A stretch of DNA of 64,000 nt from Flavobacterium panici. Its GTDB lineage: Bacteria; Bacteroidota; Bacteroidia; Flavobacteriales; Flavobacteriaceae. The position numbers and the translations under genes were made by a program. Positions within the stretch are counted from its first letter, which is position 1. Each line of letters starts with the position of its first letter. The notes under the pieces are model-generated. The model was not told where the DNA came from. It ran no database searches and was given only the letters and a program-made list of their open reading frames with translations. The stretch covers positions 212,430 to 276,429 of the forward strand of contig NZ_CAIJDE010000062.1 in NCBI RefSeq assembly GCF_903819335.1. Reading direction: 5' to 3'. This document shows positions 34,730 through 44,117 of the stretch, in pieces.

Positions 34730-34817
34730 GCGTGAGGGATAGAAGCGGATAGCCCACAGCCTGACGAAGGAAGTGCGAGGACTTGGAGCGGATAGCCCGA
34801 CCCGGAGGGACACGCCC
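34730..34817. repeat. GCGTGAGGGATAGAAGC element, copy 1
   Basis: It starts GCGTGAGGGATAGAAGC, contains GGATAGCCC twice and CCCGACCCGGAGGGACACGC at its end. GCGTG pairs with the terminal CACGC, closing a multi-stem structure. A second version lies at 57180-57303. It follows copy B of the palindromic repeat, and the same order (palindrome, then this element) occurs at 57 kb. Confidence 0.65.
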
Positions 34818-34844
34818 AAATTATTCAGAAACTTTTACGTCTTT

Positions 34845-35651
34845 TTATAAAAAAGCAATCATCAGCCACCAAAATATAGGTACACTTTCGACCCAAAAAG
34901 AAGTATAATATTTAGATCGATTTGTATTGGCAAACAAAATAAACAACATCAAAGTCAAAACCATTATCAGGTTGATAATAAGATCGTGAAGCGTAAAAGA
35001 CAAAATTCCTAAAACCCAAAAAGGAACTAAAAGAGAAAATCCTAAAATCTTAGTTCGTTTTACGCCAATGGTTTGCGGAACGGTTTGTAAATGCGGATCA
35101 TCATTTGCTAAATCCAGAATCTCAAAAACTAAAATCAGGACAAAAACCAATACAAAACGCTGGACGCATTTTATAAAAAAGTTAGCTGTAAAGGGAATTT
35201 CGGCATTAATGTATGGCAAAACCAAAGTCGCACCAACCCAACAAAGTGCTACGATATAAATTTTTACACCTGCCCAATTTCGGGCATTTTTTCTGTTTGG
35301 GAAAAACGGTAAAGTATAAAGTGCTGTTATGGCAAAAATTACTACGGAAACAATTTGGGTAATTCGCTTTAGGTGGAAAAAATAATAGCCGACTAAAATG
35401 ACCGAAATGAAACTTAAAACAGCGATAATTTTTAATTGAATGCCAACCGGTTTTCTTTTCACGCGAACCAAAGCATCATATTTTACAAAATTATATCCTA
35501 CAATTGTTCCGAAAAAAACAAACAATGCCATAGGTTCATCATACTGAATATGAAAGAAATGAAAAGTAATTCGAACCAAAGCATAACACGATAAAGCCAC
35601 GTGAATACTGCTGTTTAAATAAAAATCTAATATTTGTTTTAGAAGTTTCAT
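34845..35651 (-). CDS. UbiA-like multi-pass membrane protein
   Basis: 268 residues with about eight hydrophobic segments. LFVFFGTIVGYNFVKYDAL and FEILDLANDDPHLQTVPQTIGVKRTKILGF occupy the places of the two Asp-rich motifs of UbiA prenyltransferases (the second keeps D..NDD). The first motif is degenerate, so prenyltransferase activity is uncertain. It is divergent from gcvP and has no partner gene. Confidence 0.7.
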   Translation of the reverse strand: MKLLKQILDFYLNSSIHVALSCYALVRITFHFFHIQYDEPMALFVFFGTIVGYNFVKYDALVRVKRKPVGIQLKIIAVLSFISVILVGYYFFHLKRITQIVSVVIFAITALYTLPFFPNRKNARNWAGVKIYIVALCWVGATLVLPYINAEIPFTANFFIKCVQRFVLVFVLILVFEILDLANDDPHLQTVPQTIGVKRTKILGFSLLVPFWVLGILSFTLHDLIINLIMVLTLMLFILFANTNRSKYYTSFWVESVPIFWWLMIAFL

Positions 35652-35829
35652 GCCTCAAATCTAATCAATTGGTAACAAATCAACTCTTTAGTTATAAATT
35701 TGATAAAAATTGAAGTTAAAAATACCCATTAAATTATTAATAATACTTAATTTTGCGCCACAAAAAAACAACACATTTACTATAAATTGTAATAAACCTT
35801 GTGAAATCTTATAGAAACACTCGGCAAAT

Positions 35830-35837
35830 TACTTTTG
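35830..35837 (+). promoter_or_regulatory. -7 promoter element of gcvP
   Basis: TACTTTTG matches TAnnTTTG and lies 27 bases before the ATG at 35865. It overlaps an in-frame TTG at 35835, which argues against using that codon as start. Confidence 0.6.
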
Positions 35838-35864
35838 ATCTTTAAAAAAAATAGACTGCTACAG

Positions 35865-38714
35865 ATGAAAACAGATGCTTTTGCTTTAAGACACATTGGT
35901 CCAAGAGAAACAGATCTTCAACACATGTTACAAACCATTGGTGTTGACTCGATCGAACAACTTGTTTATGAAACCCTTCCGGACGATATTCGTTTAAAAG
36001 CGCCTTTGAATTTGGATCCTGCAATGACAGAATACGAATTTGCAAATCATATTCAGGAATTAGGAAAGAAAAATAAAGTATTCAAATCATATATTGGTTT
36101 GGGTTATCATCCAACTATTGTTCCTGCTCCAATTCAAAGAAATATCTTCGAAAACCCAGGATGGTACACAGCTTACACGCCTTACCAGGCAGAAATTGCT
36201 CAAGGTCGTCTTGAAGCAATTTTAAATTTCCAGACTACTGTTATCGAGTTAACGGGAATGGAAATTGCAAACGCATCTTTATTAGATGAAGGAACTGCTG
36301 CTGCAGAAGCTATGGCTTTATTATTTGACGTTCGTTCGAGAGATCAAAAGAAAAACAATACACACAAATTCTTCGTTTCTGAAGAAATTTTACCTCAAAC
36401 TTTATCTGTATTACAAACACGTTCGACTCCAATTGGAATTGAATTAGTTGTTGGAAACCACGAAACATTTGATTTTTCGAATGAATTCTTCGGAGCGATT
36501 TTACAATACCCAGGAAAATACGGTCAAGTAAATGATTATAGTGCTTTTGTTGCTAAAGCAAAAGAAAACGAAATTAAAGTTGCCTTTGCTGCTGATATTT
36601 TATCATTGGCTGCTTTAACTTCCCCAGGAGAAATGGGAGCTGCGGTTGTGGTTGGAACTTCACAACGTTTTGGTGTTCCAATGGGTTATGGTGGTCCTCA
36701 TGCTGCATTTTTTGCAACTAAAGACGAATACAAAAGATCTATGCCGGGTCGTATCATTGGAGTTTCTATTGACGTAAATGGAAACCGTGCTTTACGTATG
36801 GCTTTAGGAACTCGTGAGCAGCACATTAAACGTGAAAAAGCGACTTCAAACATCTGTACTGCTCAGGTTTTACTAGCGGTTATGGCTGGAATGTACGCCG
36901 TTTACCACGGACCAGAAGGATTAAAATATATTGCAAACAAAGTTCACGCATCTGCAGTTACAACTGCCGAAGCTTTAAATAAATTAGGAGTTTTCCAAAC
37001 CAATACAGCTTTCTTCGACACTATTTTGGTAAAAGCAGATGCTCAAAAAGTAAAAGTAGTTGCTGAGAAAAACGAAGTAAACTTCTTCTATCCTGATGCT
37101 GACTCTGTTTCGATTTCATTAAACGAAACAACTTCAATTGCTGACATCAACCAAATTATTGCGATTTTTGCTGAGGCTTTAGGAAAAGAAACTTTCACTG
37201 TTTCTGAATTAGCAACTGCAAGTCAATTACCGGCTTCATTAGAAAGAACGTCACCTTTCTTAACGCATGATGTTTTCAACAATCATCATTCTGAAAGCCA
37301 ATTGATGCGTTATATCAAAAAATTAGAGCGTAAAGATTTATCGTTGAATCATTCGATGATTTCATTAGGTTCTTGTACGATGAAATTAAATGCAGCTTCT
37401 GAAATGCTGCCTTTATCAATGCCGAACTGGAACAGCATTCACCCATTTGCACCAGTTGAGCAAGCTGAAGGTTACATTACAATGCTTAAAAAATTAGAGC
37501 AGCAATTAAATGTAATTACCGGATTTGCTGGAACAACTTTACAGCCAAACTCTGGAGCTCAGGGAGAATACGCTGGATTAATGGCAATTCGTGCTTACCA
37601 CTTATCAAGAAACGAAAGTCACCGTAATGTATGTTTAATTCCATCATCAGCTCACGGAACAAATCCTGCTTCTGCAGCTATGGCCGGAATGAAAATTATC
37701 GTTACTAAAACGACTCCGGAAGGAAATATTGACGTAAAAGATTTAAGAGAAAAAGCGATTGAGCACAAAGATGATTTATCTTGTTTAATGGTAACGTATC
37801 CTTCGACTCACGGAGTTTTCGAATCTTCAATTATCGAAATCACAAAATTAATCCACGATAACGGCGGATTAGTATATATGGACGGTGCAAACATGAACGC
37901 GCAAGTTGGATTAACAAATCCTGCTACAATTGGCGCTGACGTTTGTCACTTAAACTTACACAAAACATTCGCTATTCCTCACGGCGGCGGTGGACCTGGA
38001 GTTGGACCAATTTGTGTGAACGAAAAATTAGTTACGTTCTTGCCAACAAACCCAATCTTAAAAGTAGGCGGCGAACAAGCCATTACAGCTATTTCATCTG
38101 CACCTTACGGATCTGCTTTAGTATGTTTAATTTCTTATGGTTACATCACAATGATGGGAGCTGAAGGATTAAAAAGCGCTACTGAACACGCTATTTTGAA
38201 TGCTAACTACATGAAATCTCGTTTCGAAGGACACTACCCAATTCTTTATACTGGAGAATGCGGAAGAGCAGCTCACGAAATGATTTTAGATTGTCGTTCG
38301 TTTAAAGAAAACGGAATTGAAGTTGGTGATATCGCAAAACGTTTAATGGATTATGGTTTCCACGCTCCTACGGTTTCTTTCCCTGTAGCAGGAACTTTAA
38401 TGATCGAACCAACTGAATCTGAAGATTTAGCAGAATTAGATCGTTTTTGTGATGCTCTTATTTCAATTAGAAAAGAAATTGAAGCTGCAACTGCTGATGA
38501 TAAAAACAATGTATTGAAAAATGCACCTCACACATTGGCAATGTTAACTACAGATGCTTGGGATTTTCCTTATACCAGAGAAAAAGCGGCTTATCCATTA
38601 GAATATATCGCTGACAATAAATTCTGGCCATCAGTTCGTCGTGTAGATGATGCTTACGGTGACAGAAACTTAGTTTGCAGCTGTGCTCCTATCGAAGCTT
38701 ACATGGAAAACTAA
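35865..38714 (+). CDS. gcvP: Glycine dehydrogenase (aminomethyl-transferring), P protein
   Basis: 949 residues, the length of a fused two-domain P protein. MKTDAFALRHIGPRETD begins the N-terminal half. The PLP lysine is K700 in HLNLHKTFAIPHGGGGPG, and the SLGSCTMKLNA and PSSAHGTNPASAAMAG blocks are conserved. It decarboxylates glycine and passes the aminomethyl group to lipoyl-GcvH. No other gcv gene is in the window. It stands alone with a promoter and terminator. Confidence 0.97.
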   Translation: MKTDAFALRHIGPRETDLQHMLQTIGVDSIEQLVYETLPDDIRLKAPLNLDPAMTEYEFANHIQELGKKNKVFKSYIGLGYHPTIVPAPIQRNIFENPGWYTAYTPYQAEIAQGRLEAILNFQTTVIELTGMEIANASLLDEGTAAAEAMALLFDVRSRDQKKNNTHKFFVSEEILPQTLSVLQTRSTPIGIELVVGNHETFDFSNEFFGAILQYPGKYGQVNDYSAFVAKAKENEIKVAFAADILSLAALTSPGEMGAAVVVGTSQRFGVPMGYGGPHAAFFATKDEYKRSMPGRIIGVSIDVNGNRALRMALGTREQHIKREKATSNICTAQVLLAVMAGMYAVYHGPEGLKYIANKVHASAVTTAEALNKLGVFQTNTAFFDTILVKADAQKVKVVAEKNEVNFFYPDADSVSISLNETTSIADINQIIAIFAEALGKETFTVSELATASQLPASLERTSPFLTHDVFNNHHSESQLMRYIKKLERKDLSLNHSMISLGSCTMKLNAASEMLPLSMPNWNSIHPFAPVEQAEGYITMLKKLEQQLNVITGFAGTTLQPNSGAQGEYAGLMAIRAYHLSRNESHRNVCLIPSSAHGTNPASAAMAGMKIIVTKTTPEGNIDVKDLREKAIEHKDDLSCLMVTYPSTHGVFESSIIEITKLIHDNGGLVYMDGANMNAQVGLTNPATIGADVCHLNLHKTFAIPHGGGGPGVGPICVNEKLVTFLPTNPILKVGGEQAITAISSAPYGSALVCLISYGYITMMGAEGLKSATEHAILNANYMKSRFEGHYPILYTGECGRAAHEMILDCRSFKENGIEVGDIAKRLMDYGFHAPTVSFPVAGTLMIEPTESEDLAELDRFCDALISIRKEIEAATADDKNNVLKNAPHTLAMLTTDAWDFPYTREKAAYPLEYIADNKFWPSVRRVDDAYGDRNLVCSCAPIEAYMEN

Positions 38715-38739
38715 GAAATAAGTTTTCTTATACATATTC

Positions 38740-38780
38740 AAACCCGACAAGTTTTTAAAACCTGTCGGGTTTTGTTTTTT
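38740..38780 (+). terminator. Terminator of gcvP
   Basis: AAACCCGACAAGTTTT and AAAACCTGTCGGGTTTT with a T run; one mismatch in the stem. Confidence 0.85.
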
Positions 38781-38787
38781 ATTTGAA

Positions 38788-38858
38788 ATTTCAAGTTTCA
38801 GGTTTCAAGTTTCAGGTTCCAACGTAACGTGAAACCTGAAACTTGAAACCTGAAACAA
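38788..38858. repeat. Intergenic inverted repeat of TTTCAGGTTTCAAG type
   Basis: TTTCAAGTTTCAGGTTTCAA and GTGAAACCTGAAACTTGAAA face each other as a long hairpin. The same words (CTTGAAAC, CCTGAAAC) appear before purE at about 15.8 kb. The remaining 190 bases up to the KAS III gene are AT-rich with no gene. Confidence 0.7.
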
Positions 38859-39053
38859 AAAAAACTTTTACTACGACTTTCACTTCAATCGTTTGAAATC
38901 TCGGAAAAATTAAAAAATCATTAGAAAATAACCATTATATCATTCAAAAAATAGTTATTTCATAATTATATGCATGCATAGTATTTTTTATGATAGTTAT
39001 CATCTTTTTATTTATACTTTAGCAGGAAATTTATCGGATAATTAAGGGAAAAA

Positions 39054-40112
39054 ATGAAAATAAAAATTATTGGCATTGGGAGTTATATTCCTAATTTAGA
39101 AGTAAAAAACACAGATTTTGACAAGCATATTTTTTTGAATGAAGATGGAACCCCTTTTGGTTACCCGAATGAAGTCGTAATAAAAAAATTTAAAGGGATT
39201 ACCGGAATTGAAAATCGCCGTTATGCCGAACCTCAATATACAGCATCAGATTTAGCTTTTTTTGCAGCTGAAAAAGCAATTGCAAATGCAAAAATCGATG
39301 CCGAAACTTTAGACTACATTATTTTTGCCCACAACTTTGGCGATGTAAAAACCGGAACGCATCAAACTGATATTTTACCAAGTTTAGCGACTCGAGTTAA
39401 AAACAAATTAGGTATTAAAAATCCTAAATGTGTAGCTTATGATATTCTGTTTGGATGTCCGGGCTGGATTGAAGGTGTTTTACAAGCTAATGCTTTTATC
39501 AAATCTGGAATGGCAAAAAGAGTTATGGTAATTGGTGCAGAAACGCTTTCGAGAGTTGTTGACGATCACGATCGTGATTCGATGATTTATTCTGATGGAG
39601 CTGGAGTTTCTATCTTAGAAGCTTCTACTGATGAATCTGGTCTTTTATCTTATGAAAGTGCTACTTATGCTAATGATGAAGCAAATTATCTTTTCTTCGG
39701 AAAATCATACAATCCAGATTTAGATCCGGATATTAAATACATCAAAATGTACGGTCGTAAAATTTACGAGTTTGCTTTGAGCAATGTTCCATTAGCAATG
39801 AAAAGCTGTTTGGATCAAAGCGGAATTGCCATCGACGATGTGAAAAAAATCCTGATTCATCAGGCAAACGAAAAAATGGACGAAGCAATTATCGAACGTT
39901 TCTACAAATTATACGATAAAACGGCTCCTATAGATATTATGCCAATGAGTATTCATGATTTAGGAAATAGCAGTGTTGCAACTGTACCAACTTTATACGA
40001 TTTAATTCTACAAGGAAAAATTGAAAATCAAGAAATCAATAAAGGCGATGTTATCATTTTTGCTTCTGTAGGAGCCGGAATGAATATCAATGCTTTTGTT
40101 TATAGACACTAG
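39054..40112 (+). CDS. Beta-ketoacyl-ACP synthase III family protein
   Basis: 352 residues with the thiolase fold. The catalytic Cys is C135 in DILFGCPGW, His in LIHQANEKM and Asn in DLGNSSVATVP, completing the C-H-N triad of FabH-type enzymes. It is probably not the housekeeping FabH: the N-terminus is atypical, and it precedes a methyltransferase, a glycosyltransferase and an Mla-type transporter, hinting at a specialised lipid. The acyl substrate cannot be predicted. Confidence 0.88.
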   Translation: MKIKIIGIGSYIPNLEVKNTDFDKHIFLNEDGTPFGYPNEVVIKKFKGITGIENRRYAEPQYTASDLAFFAAEKAIANAKIDAETLDYIIFAHNFGDVKTGTHQTDILPSLATRVKNKLGIKNPKCVAYDILFGCPGWIEGVLQANAFIKSGMAKRVMVIGAETLSRVVDDHDRDSMIYSDGAGVSILEASTDESGLLSYESATYANDEANYLFFGKSYNPDLDPDIKYIKMYGRKIYEFALSNVPLAMKSCLDQSGIAIDDVKKILIHQANEKMDEAIIERFYKLYDKTAPIDIMPMSIHDLGNSSVATVPTLYDLILQGKIENQEINKGDVIIFASVGAGMNINAFVYRH

Positions 40113-40113
40113 T

Positions 40114-40165
40114 CTCAGTTTACAGTCACAGTATTCAGTTTAACAGACTGTAAACTGTTACTGAG
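40114..40165. repeat. Short inverted repeat
   Basis: AGTTTACAGTCACAG and CTGAGACTGTAAACT flank AGTTTAACAGACTGTAAACT after the KAS III gene. It precedes a terminator. Confidence 0.6.
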
Positions 40166-40175
40166 ACTGTAAACT

Positions 40176-40210
40176 AAAAAAGTCCGCATCTTAATAGTGC
40201 GGACTTTTTT
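40176..40210 (+). terminator. Terminator of the KAS III gene
   Basis: AAAAAAGTCCGCA, an 8-base loop and TGCGGACTTTTTT. The promoter of the methyltransferase gene follows immediately. Confidence 0.85.
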
Positions 40211-40212
40211 AG

Positions 40213-40220
40213 TATATTTG
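40213..40220 (+). promoter_or_regulatory. -7 promoter element of the methyltransferase gene
   Basis: TATATTTG matches the consensus. The -33 box would fall within the preceding terminator and is not clear. The leader contains GATAGCTTGTTTCGTTCCTC, a repeat word also seen near 57.1 kb. Confidence 0.6.
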
Positions 40221-40271
40221 CGACCTAATTAAAATCAAGAACGATAGCTTGTTTCGTTCCTCGCAATAACT

Positions 40272-40799
40272 ATGTACGAAAAAACGTTTCCGAATAAAAG
40301 ATTCAAACTTACCTTAGAGTTTTTACAAAAGCACGTTAGCACATCAGAAACCATTTTTGATTTTGGTGTTCCAAATCCGTTTTCTAAAATAATGGAAGAA
40401 AATGGCTATACCGTAAAAAATACAAAAGGTGAAGATTTAGACAACGACCATACGGCGCTACAAACGGAAGAATATACTGTTTTTACTGCATTTGAAATTT
40501 TCGAACATTTACTAAATCCATATACAGTTTTACAAAACGTAAAATGTGACAAACTATTAATTTCAATTCCATTACGCTTATGGTTTTCACCAGCATATCG
40601 TTCTAAAACCGATATGTGGGACAGACATTACCATGAATTTGAAGATTGGCAATTGGATTGGCTTTTAGAAAAAACGGGCTGGAAAATTACCGATCGATTA
40701 CAATTTACACATCCAGTAAAAAAAATCGGATTCAGACCCTTATTAAGATATTTCACTCCGAGATATTATATTGTTGCGGCTGAAAAAGTTAAGAACTAA
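40272..40799 (+). CDS. SAM-dependent methyltransferase-like protein
   Basis: 175 residues with a shortened class I fold: TIFDFGVPNPFSKIMEENGY in place of the usual Gly-rich motif I, an acidic residue after strand 2 (KGEDLDNDHT), then FTAFEIFEHLLNPYTVLQNV, matching motif IV of Methyltransf_11/23 proteins. The degenerate motif I (FGVPNP) makes catalytic ability uncertain. It is followed by a glycosyltransferase in the same direction. Confidence 0.72.
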   Translation: MYEKTFPNKRFKLTLEFLQKHVSTSETIFDFGVPNPFSKIMEENGYTVKNTKGEDLDNDHTALQTEEYTVFTAFEIFEHLLNPYTVLQNVKCDKLLISIPLRLWFSPAYRSKTDMWDRHYHEFEDWQLDWLLEKTGWKITDRLQFTHPVKKIGFRPLLRYFTPRYYIVAAEKVKN

Positions 40800-40887
40800 G
40801 ATTGCAGATTAACGATTTTTGATTTTTGATTTTTAGATGATTTCCACACAATCTAAAATCTAAAATCTAAAATCTAAAATTCTTAAA

Positions 40888-41736
40888 ATGAAATATTACA
40901 TCGTCATTCCCGCACACAACGAACAAGATTTAATAGGCTTGACTTTAGAATCTTTGGTTTTTCAAACTGTCTTGCCATCAAAAGTTGTAGTTGTAAATGA
41001 TAATTCTACTGATAAAACAGAAGAAGTTATTTTGAGTTTTGCAAAGGAAAATCCGTTTATTTCTGTTGTAAACAAAACTTCAGATGCGATTCACCTTCCG
41101 GGAAGTAAAGTAATTCAGGCTTTCCAGAAAGGTTTTGAAACTTTGGATCAGGATTATGATATTATTGTAAAAATAGACGGCGATTTAATTTTTCCTCCTA
41201 ATTATTTTGAAACTATAATTAAACATTTCGAATCTGATCCCAAAATCGGAATGGTTGGCGGATTTTGTTATATCGACAAAAACGGCGAATGGGTTCTTGA
41301 AAATCTAACCGACAAAGATCATATACGTGGTGCTTTAAAAGCATATAGAAAAGAAACATATCAACAAATTGGCGGTTTAAAACCTGCAATGGGCTGGGAC
41401 ACGGTTGATGAATTACTTTGTAAATACTACGATTGGAAAATAGTTACCGACGAATCTTTACACGTAAAACATTTAAAACCAACAGGCGCTAATTACAACA
41501 AAACGGCTCGTTATAAACAAGGCGAAGCTTTTTATACTTTAGGTTATGGTTTTTGGATCACGGCAATTGCTTCGGCAAAACTGGCAATGATGAAGAAAAA
41601 ACCTTTCCTCTTTTTAGATTATATCAAAGGATTTTTGAAAGCTAAAAAAGCTAAAACTCCTTTATTAGTTACCTCTGAACAAGCTAAATTTATTAGAAAT
41701 TACCGTTTACAAAAAATGAAACAAAAGCTTTTCTAG
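40888..41736 (+). CDS. Family 2 glycosyltransferase
   Basis: 282 residues. GT-A start YIVIPAHNEQDLIGLTLESL, nucleotide loop VVVNDNSTDKTEEVI, and metal motif KIDGDL (DxD), then the acceptor-side GWDTVDELLCKY. A C-terminal hydrophobic patch (YGFWITAIASAKLAMM) may touch the membrane. It probably transfers a sugar to a lipid or polymer. The methyltransferase and Mla-type genes on either side support an envelope role. Confidence 0.88.
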   Translation: MKYYIVIPAHNEQDLIGLTLESLVFQTVLPSKVVVVNDNSTDKTEEVILSFAKENPFISVVNKTSDAIHLPGSKVIQAFQKGFETLDQDYDIIVKIDGDLIFPPNYFETIIKHFESDPKIGMVGGFCYIDKNGEWVLENLTDKDHIRGALKAYRKETYQQIGGLKPAMGWDTVDELLCKYYDWKIVTDESLHVKHLKPTGANYNKTARYKQGEAFYTLGYGFWITAIASAKLAMMKKKPFLFLDYIKGFLKAKKAKTPLLVTSEQAKFIRNYRLQKMKQKLF

Positions 41737-41816
41737 TTTTTTAAAACTTAAAAAACTGTAAAGTGAAACGGTAAACTGTAAACTAATCCTTAATTTAGCC
41801 AATATTTGTAAAACTT

Positions 41817-42563
41817 ATGATGCTAATTCGTTATTTATCCCAAATAGGAAGATATTTTTTAATGCTTAAAGAAATTTTCAATAAACAGACCAAATGGCCT
41901 GTTATGAAAAATTTGATTTTTAAAGAAATCGATGACTTAATTATCGACTCTCTTGGAATTGTTTGCTTTATATCTTTTTTTATTGGAGGAGTTGTTGCCA
42001 TTCAAACGGCTTTAAACTTAACTAATCCATTAATTCCAAAATATTTAATTGGTTTTGCTACACGTCAATCTGTAATCCTGGAGTTTGCCCCTACTTTTAT
42101 TTCGGTAATTATGGCCGGAAAAATGGGATCTTACATTACTTCAAGTATCGGAACAATGCGTGTTACAGAGCAAATTGATGCTTTAGAAGTTATGGGTGTT
42201 AATTCCTTAAACTATCTTGTTTTCCCTAAAATAGTAGCTTTACTAATGTACCCTTTTGTAATTGGTATTAGTATGTTTTTGGGAATTTTTGGCGGATGGC
42301 TTGCTTGTGCATACGGCGGATTTTCGACTAGTCAGGATTTTATTCAGGGTGCTCAAATGGAATTTATTCCGTTTCACATTACATATGCCTTCATTAAAAC
42401 TTTAATTTTTGCAATGTTATTAGCTACAATTCCATCTTTTCACGGATATTACATGAAAGGTGGAGCATTAGAAGTGGGTAAAGCAAGTACGGTGTCATTT
42501 GTTTGGACATCTGTTTGTATTATTCTTTTTAATTATATATTAACTCAATTATTATTAGGATAA
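41817..42563 (+). CDS. mlaE: MlaE-type ABC transporter permease
   Basis: 248 residues with five or six membrane segments and the DUF140 block: FFIGGVVAIQTALNL, ATRQSVILEFAPTFISVIMAGKMGSYITSSIGTMRVTEQIDALEVMGVN. This is the permease of the Mla-type system that moves phospholipids between membranes. Its stop overlaps the start of the ATPase gene by one base (TAATG). MlaD/MCE and other partners are not in the window. Confidence 0.92.
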   Translation: MMLIRYLSQIGRYFLMLKEIFNKQTKWPVMKNLIFKEIDDLIIDSLGIVCFISFFIGGVVAIQTALNLTNPLIPKYLIGFATRQSVILEFAPTFISVIMAGKMGSYITSSIGTMRVTEQIDALEVMGVNSLNYLVFPKIVALLMYPFVIGISMFLGIFGGWLACAYGGFSTSQDFIQGAQMEFIPFHITYAFIKTLIFAMLLATIPSFHGYYMKGGALEVGKASTVSFVWTSVCIILFNYILTQLLLG

Positions 42564-43324
42564 TGATCGAAGTAAAAAACATAGAAAAATCATTTGGTGA
42601 CAGCAAAGTTTTAAAAGGCGTTTCGACGGTTTTTGAAACTGGAAAAACCAACTTGATTATTGGACAAAGTGGATCTGGGAAAACTGTTTTATTAAAAACT
42701 TTACTAGGAATTCATACCCCGGATTCGGGAACAATTGAATTTGATGGCAGAGTTTATTCTGAATTAGATCCAGATGAAAAAAGAGAATTAAGAACTGAAA
42801 TTGGAATGGTTTTTCAGGGAAGTGCTTTATTTGATTCGATGACTGTTGAAGAAAATGTCGCTTTTCCTTTAAAGATGTTTACCAATGATAATAAAGCAAA
42901 AATCAAAGAACGTGTTGATTTTGTTTTAGAAAGAGTAAACTTGGTTGATGCACACAAAAAACTTCCTTCTGAAATCTCTGGAGGTATGCAGAAACGTGTG
43001 GCGATTGCCCGTGCAATTGTAAATAATCCAAAGTATTTATTTTGTGATGAACCTAACTCTGGTCTTGATCCAAATACCTCAACATTGATTGATAATTTGA
43101 TTAAGGAAATTACAGAAGAATACAACATCACAACTGTAATTAATACGCACGATATGAACTCTGTAATGGAAATTGGAGAGAATATTGTTTTCTTAAAAAA
43201 AGGAGTAAAAGCTTGGCAGGGAACTAAAGAAGAAATATTCATAACAGACAACAAAGACATTGTCAAATTTGTTTACTCTTCAAACTTGTTTAAAAAAGTA
43301 CGTGAAGCTTATTTGAAAGGCTAG
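42563..43324 (+). CDS. mlaF: MlaF-type ABC transporter ATPase
   Basis: 253 residues. Walker A GQSGSGKT, Q-loop VFQGSALFDSMTVEENVAF, signature SGGMQKR, Walker B YLFCDEP and H-loop NTHDM. The GMVFQGSALFDS and SGGMQKRVAIARA features are typical of the MlaF group. It is coupled to the permease gene. Together they drive lipid transport across the inner membrane. Confidence 0.93.
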   Translation: MIEVKNIEKSFGDSKVLKGVSTVFETGKTNLIIGQSGSGKTVLLKTLLGIHTPDSGTIEFDGRVYSELDPDEKRELRTEIGMVFQGSALFDSMTVEENVAFPLKMFTNDNKAKIKERVDFVLERVNLVDAHKKLPSEISGGMQKRVAIARAIVNNPKYLFCDEPNSGLDPNTSTLIDNLIKEITEEYNITTVINTHDMNSVMEIGENIVFLKKGVKAWQGTKEEIFITDNKDIVKFVYSSNLFKKVREAYLKG

Positions 43325-43329
43325 AAGTT

Positions 43330-43405
43330 TTTTAAATTCCAATATATTAAATTCCAAATTCCAATTTTATTAAGATTGGAATTTGGAATTTAATATATTG
43401 AGATT
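43330..43405. repeat. AATTCCAA inverted repeat
   Basis: AATTCCAATATATTAAATTC and GAATTTAATATATTGAG-type arms face each other. The same repeat recurs at 44.12-44.18 kb and, in part, at 0.95 and 9.55 kb, always in intergenic DNA. Confidence 0.65.
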
Positions 43406-43421
43406 TTAGTTCTGATGTGAT

Positions 43422-44012
43422 TTAATATTCTTTTGGTAATCCAAATCCAATTACCAGTCCTGCTCCCACAAAACTATTCTTAGATATGCTGCCAAACAGC
43501 TTAAGTCCAATACTGGGAGTTAATGCATTAAATATTAAACTAGATCTTTTCTTAGGTGCAAACCACTTAAAGTTAGCTTCGAATGGCACACCAACAAATC
43601 TTTTATATTGATAATAATAATTATCATCAGAATCTTTGAAAGACAGCTTTAAATTATTAGAACTTATTCCAGCAGAAATACTAAAAGAATGGCTATTCCT
43701 TAACCATCTTCTGCCATATAAAACAGCATATTCGTCATTATCTTCTACATTTTTAAAAGCAAAAACACTATCTTTTTTGACATATCCCGTTTCATGCGAA
43801 TACCGTAAAGTAAAAAGACTTTTTTTATACTGATAATTTAATTCGCCGCCACCGGCAAAACCAAAATGTTTCATTCCAACAAAACCTCCAAAAAACTCAC
43901 CGTAAATAATGGGATTCGATTTTTCTTTTACTTGATTTTCATTGGTTTCTTGTGCATAAATTGAATTGGAAAGCATTAAAACAAAAATAATCTTAAGTAG
44001 TTTTTTTATCAT
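43422..44012 (-). CDS. Uncharacterised outer-membrane barrel-like protein
   Basis: 196 residues with a signal peptide (LLKIIFVLMLSNSIYAQE). The mature part is made of alternating strands (GEFFGGFVGMKHFGFAGGGELNYQY, SLFTLRYSHETGYV, FVGAGLVIGFGLPKEY), as in small outer-membrane barrels. No closer family is recognised. It is alone between repeats. Confidence 0.65.
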   Translation of the reverse strand: MIKKLLKIIFVLMLSNSIYAQETNENQVKEKSNPIIYGEFFGGFVGMKHFGFAGGGELNYQYKKSLFTLRYSHETGYVKKDSVFAFKNVEDNDEYAVLYGRRWLRNSHSFSISAGISSNNLKLSFKDSDDNYYYQYKRFVGVPFEANFKWFAPKKRSSLIFNALTPSIGLKLFGSISKNSFVGAGLVIGFGLPKEY

Positions 44013-44117
44013 AATCTATTTATAAGAATGAAATAATTTTCTAAATATAGACAAATCGAATATCTTATTTGTACGTAAAACTAACCGTTTTTAAAATTCA
44101 ATAAAATTGGGGAAATC

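Noticed and set aside
34542..34757. 71-residue reading frame on the minus strand
   Set aside because: It is the translation of the 110-bp palindrome and neighbouring repeat.
35835..35864. TTG start giving a longer GcvP
   Set aside because: The codon overlaps the -7 promoter box; the normal P protein begins MKTDAFALRHIGP.
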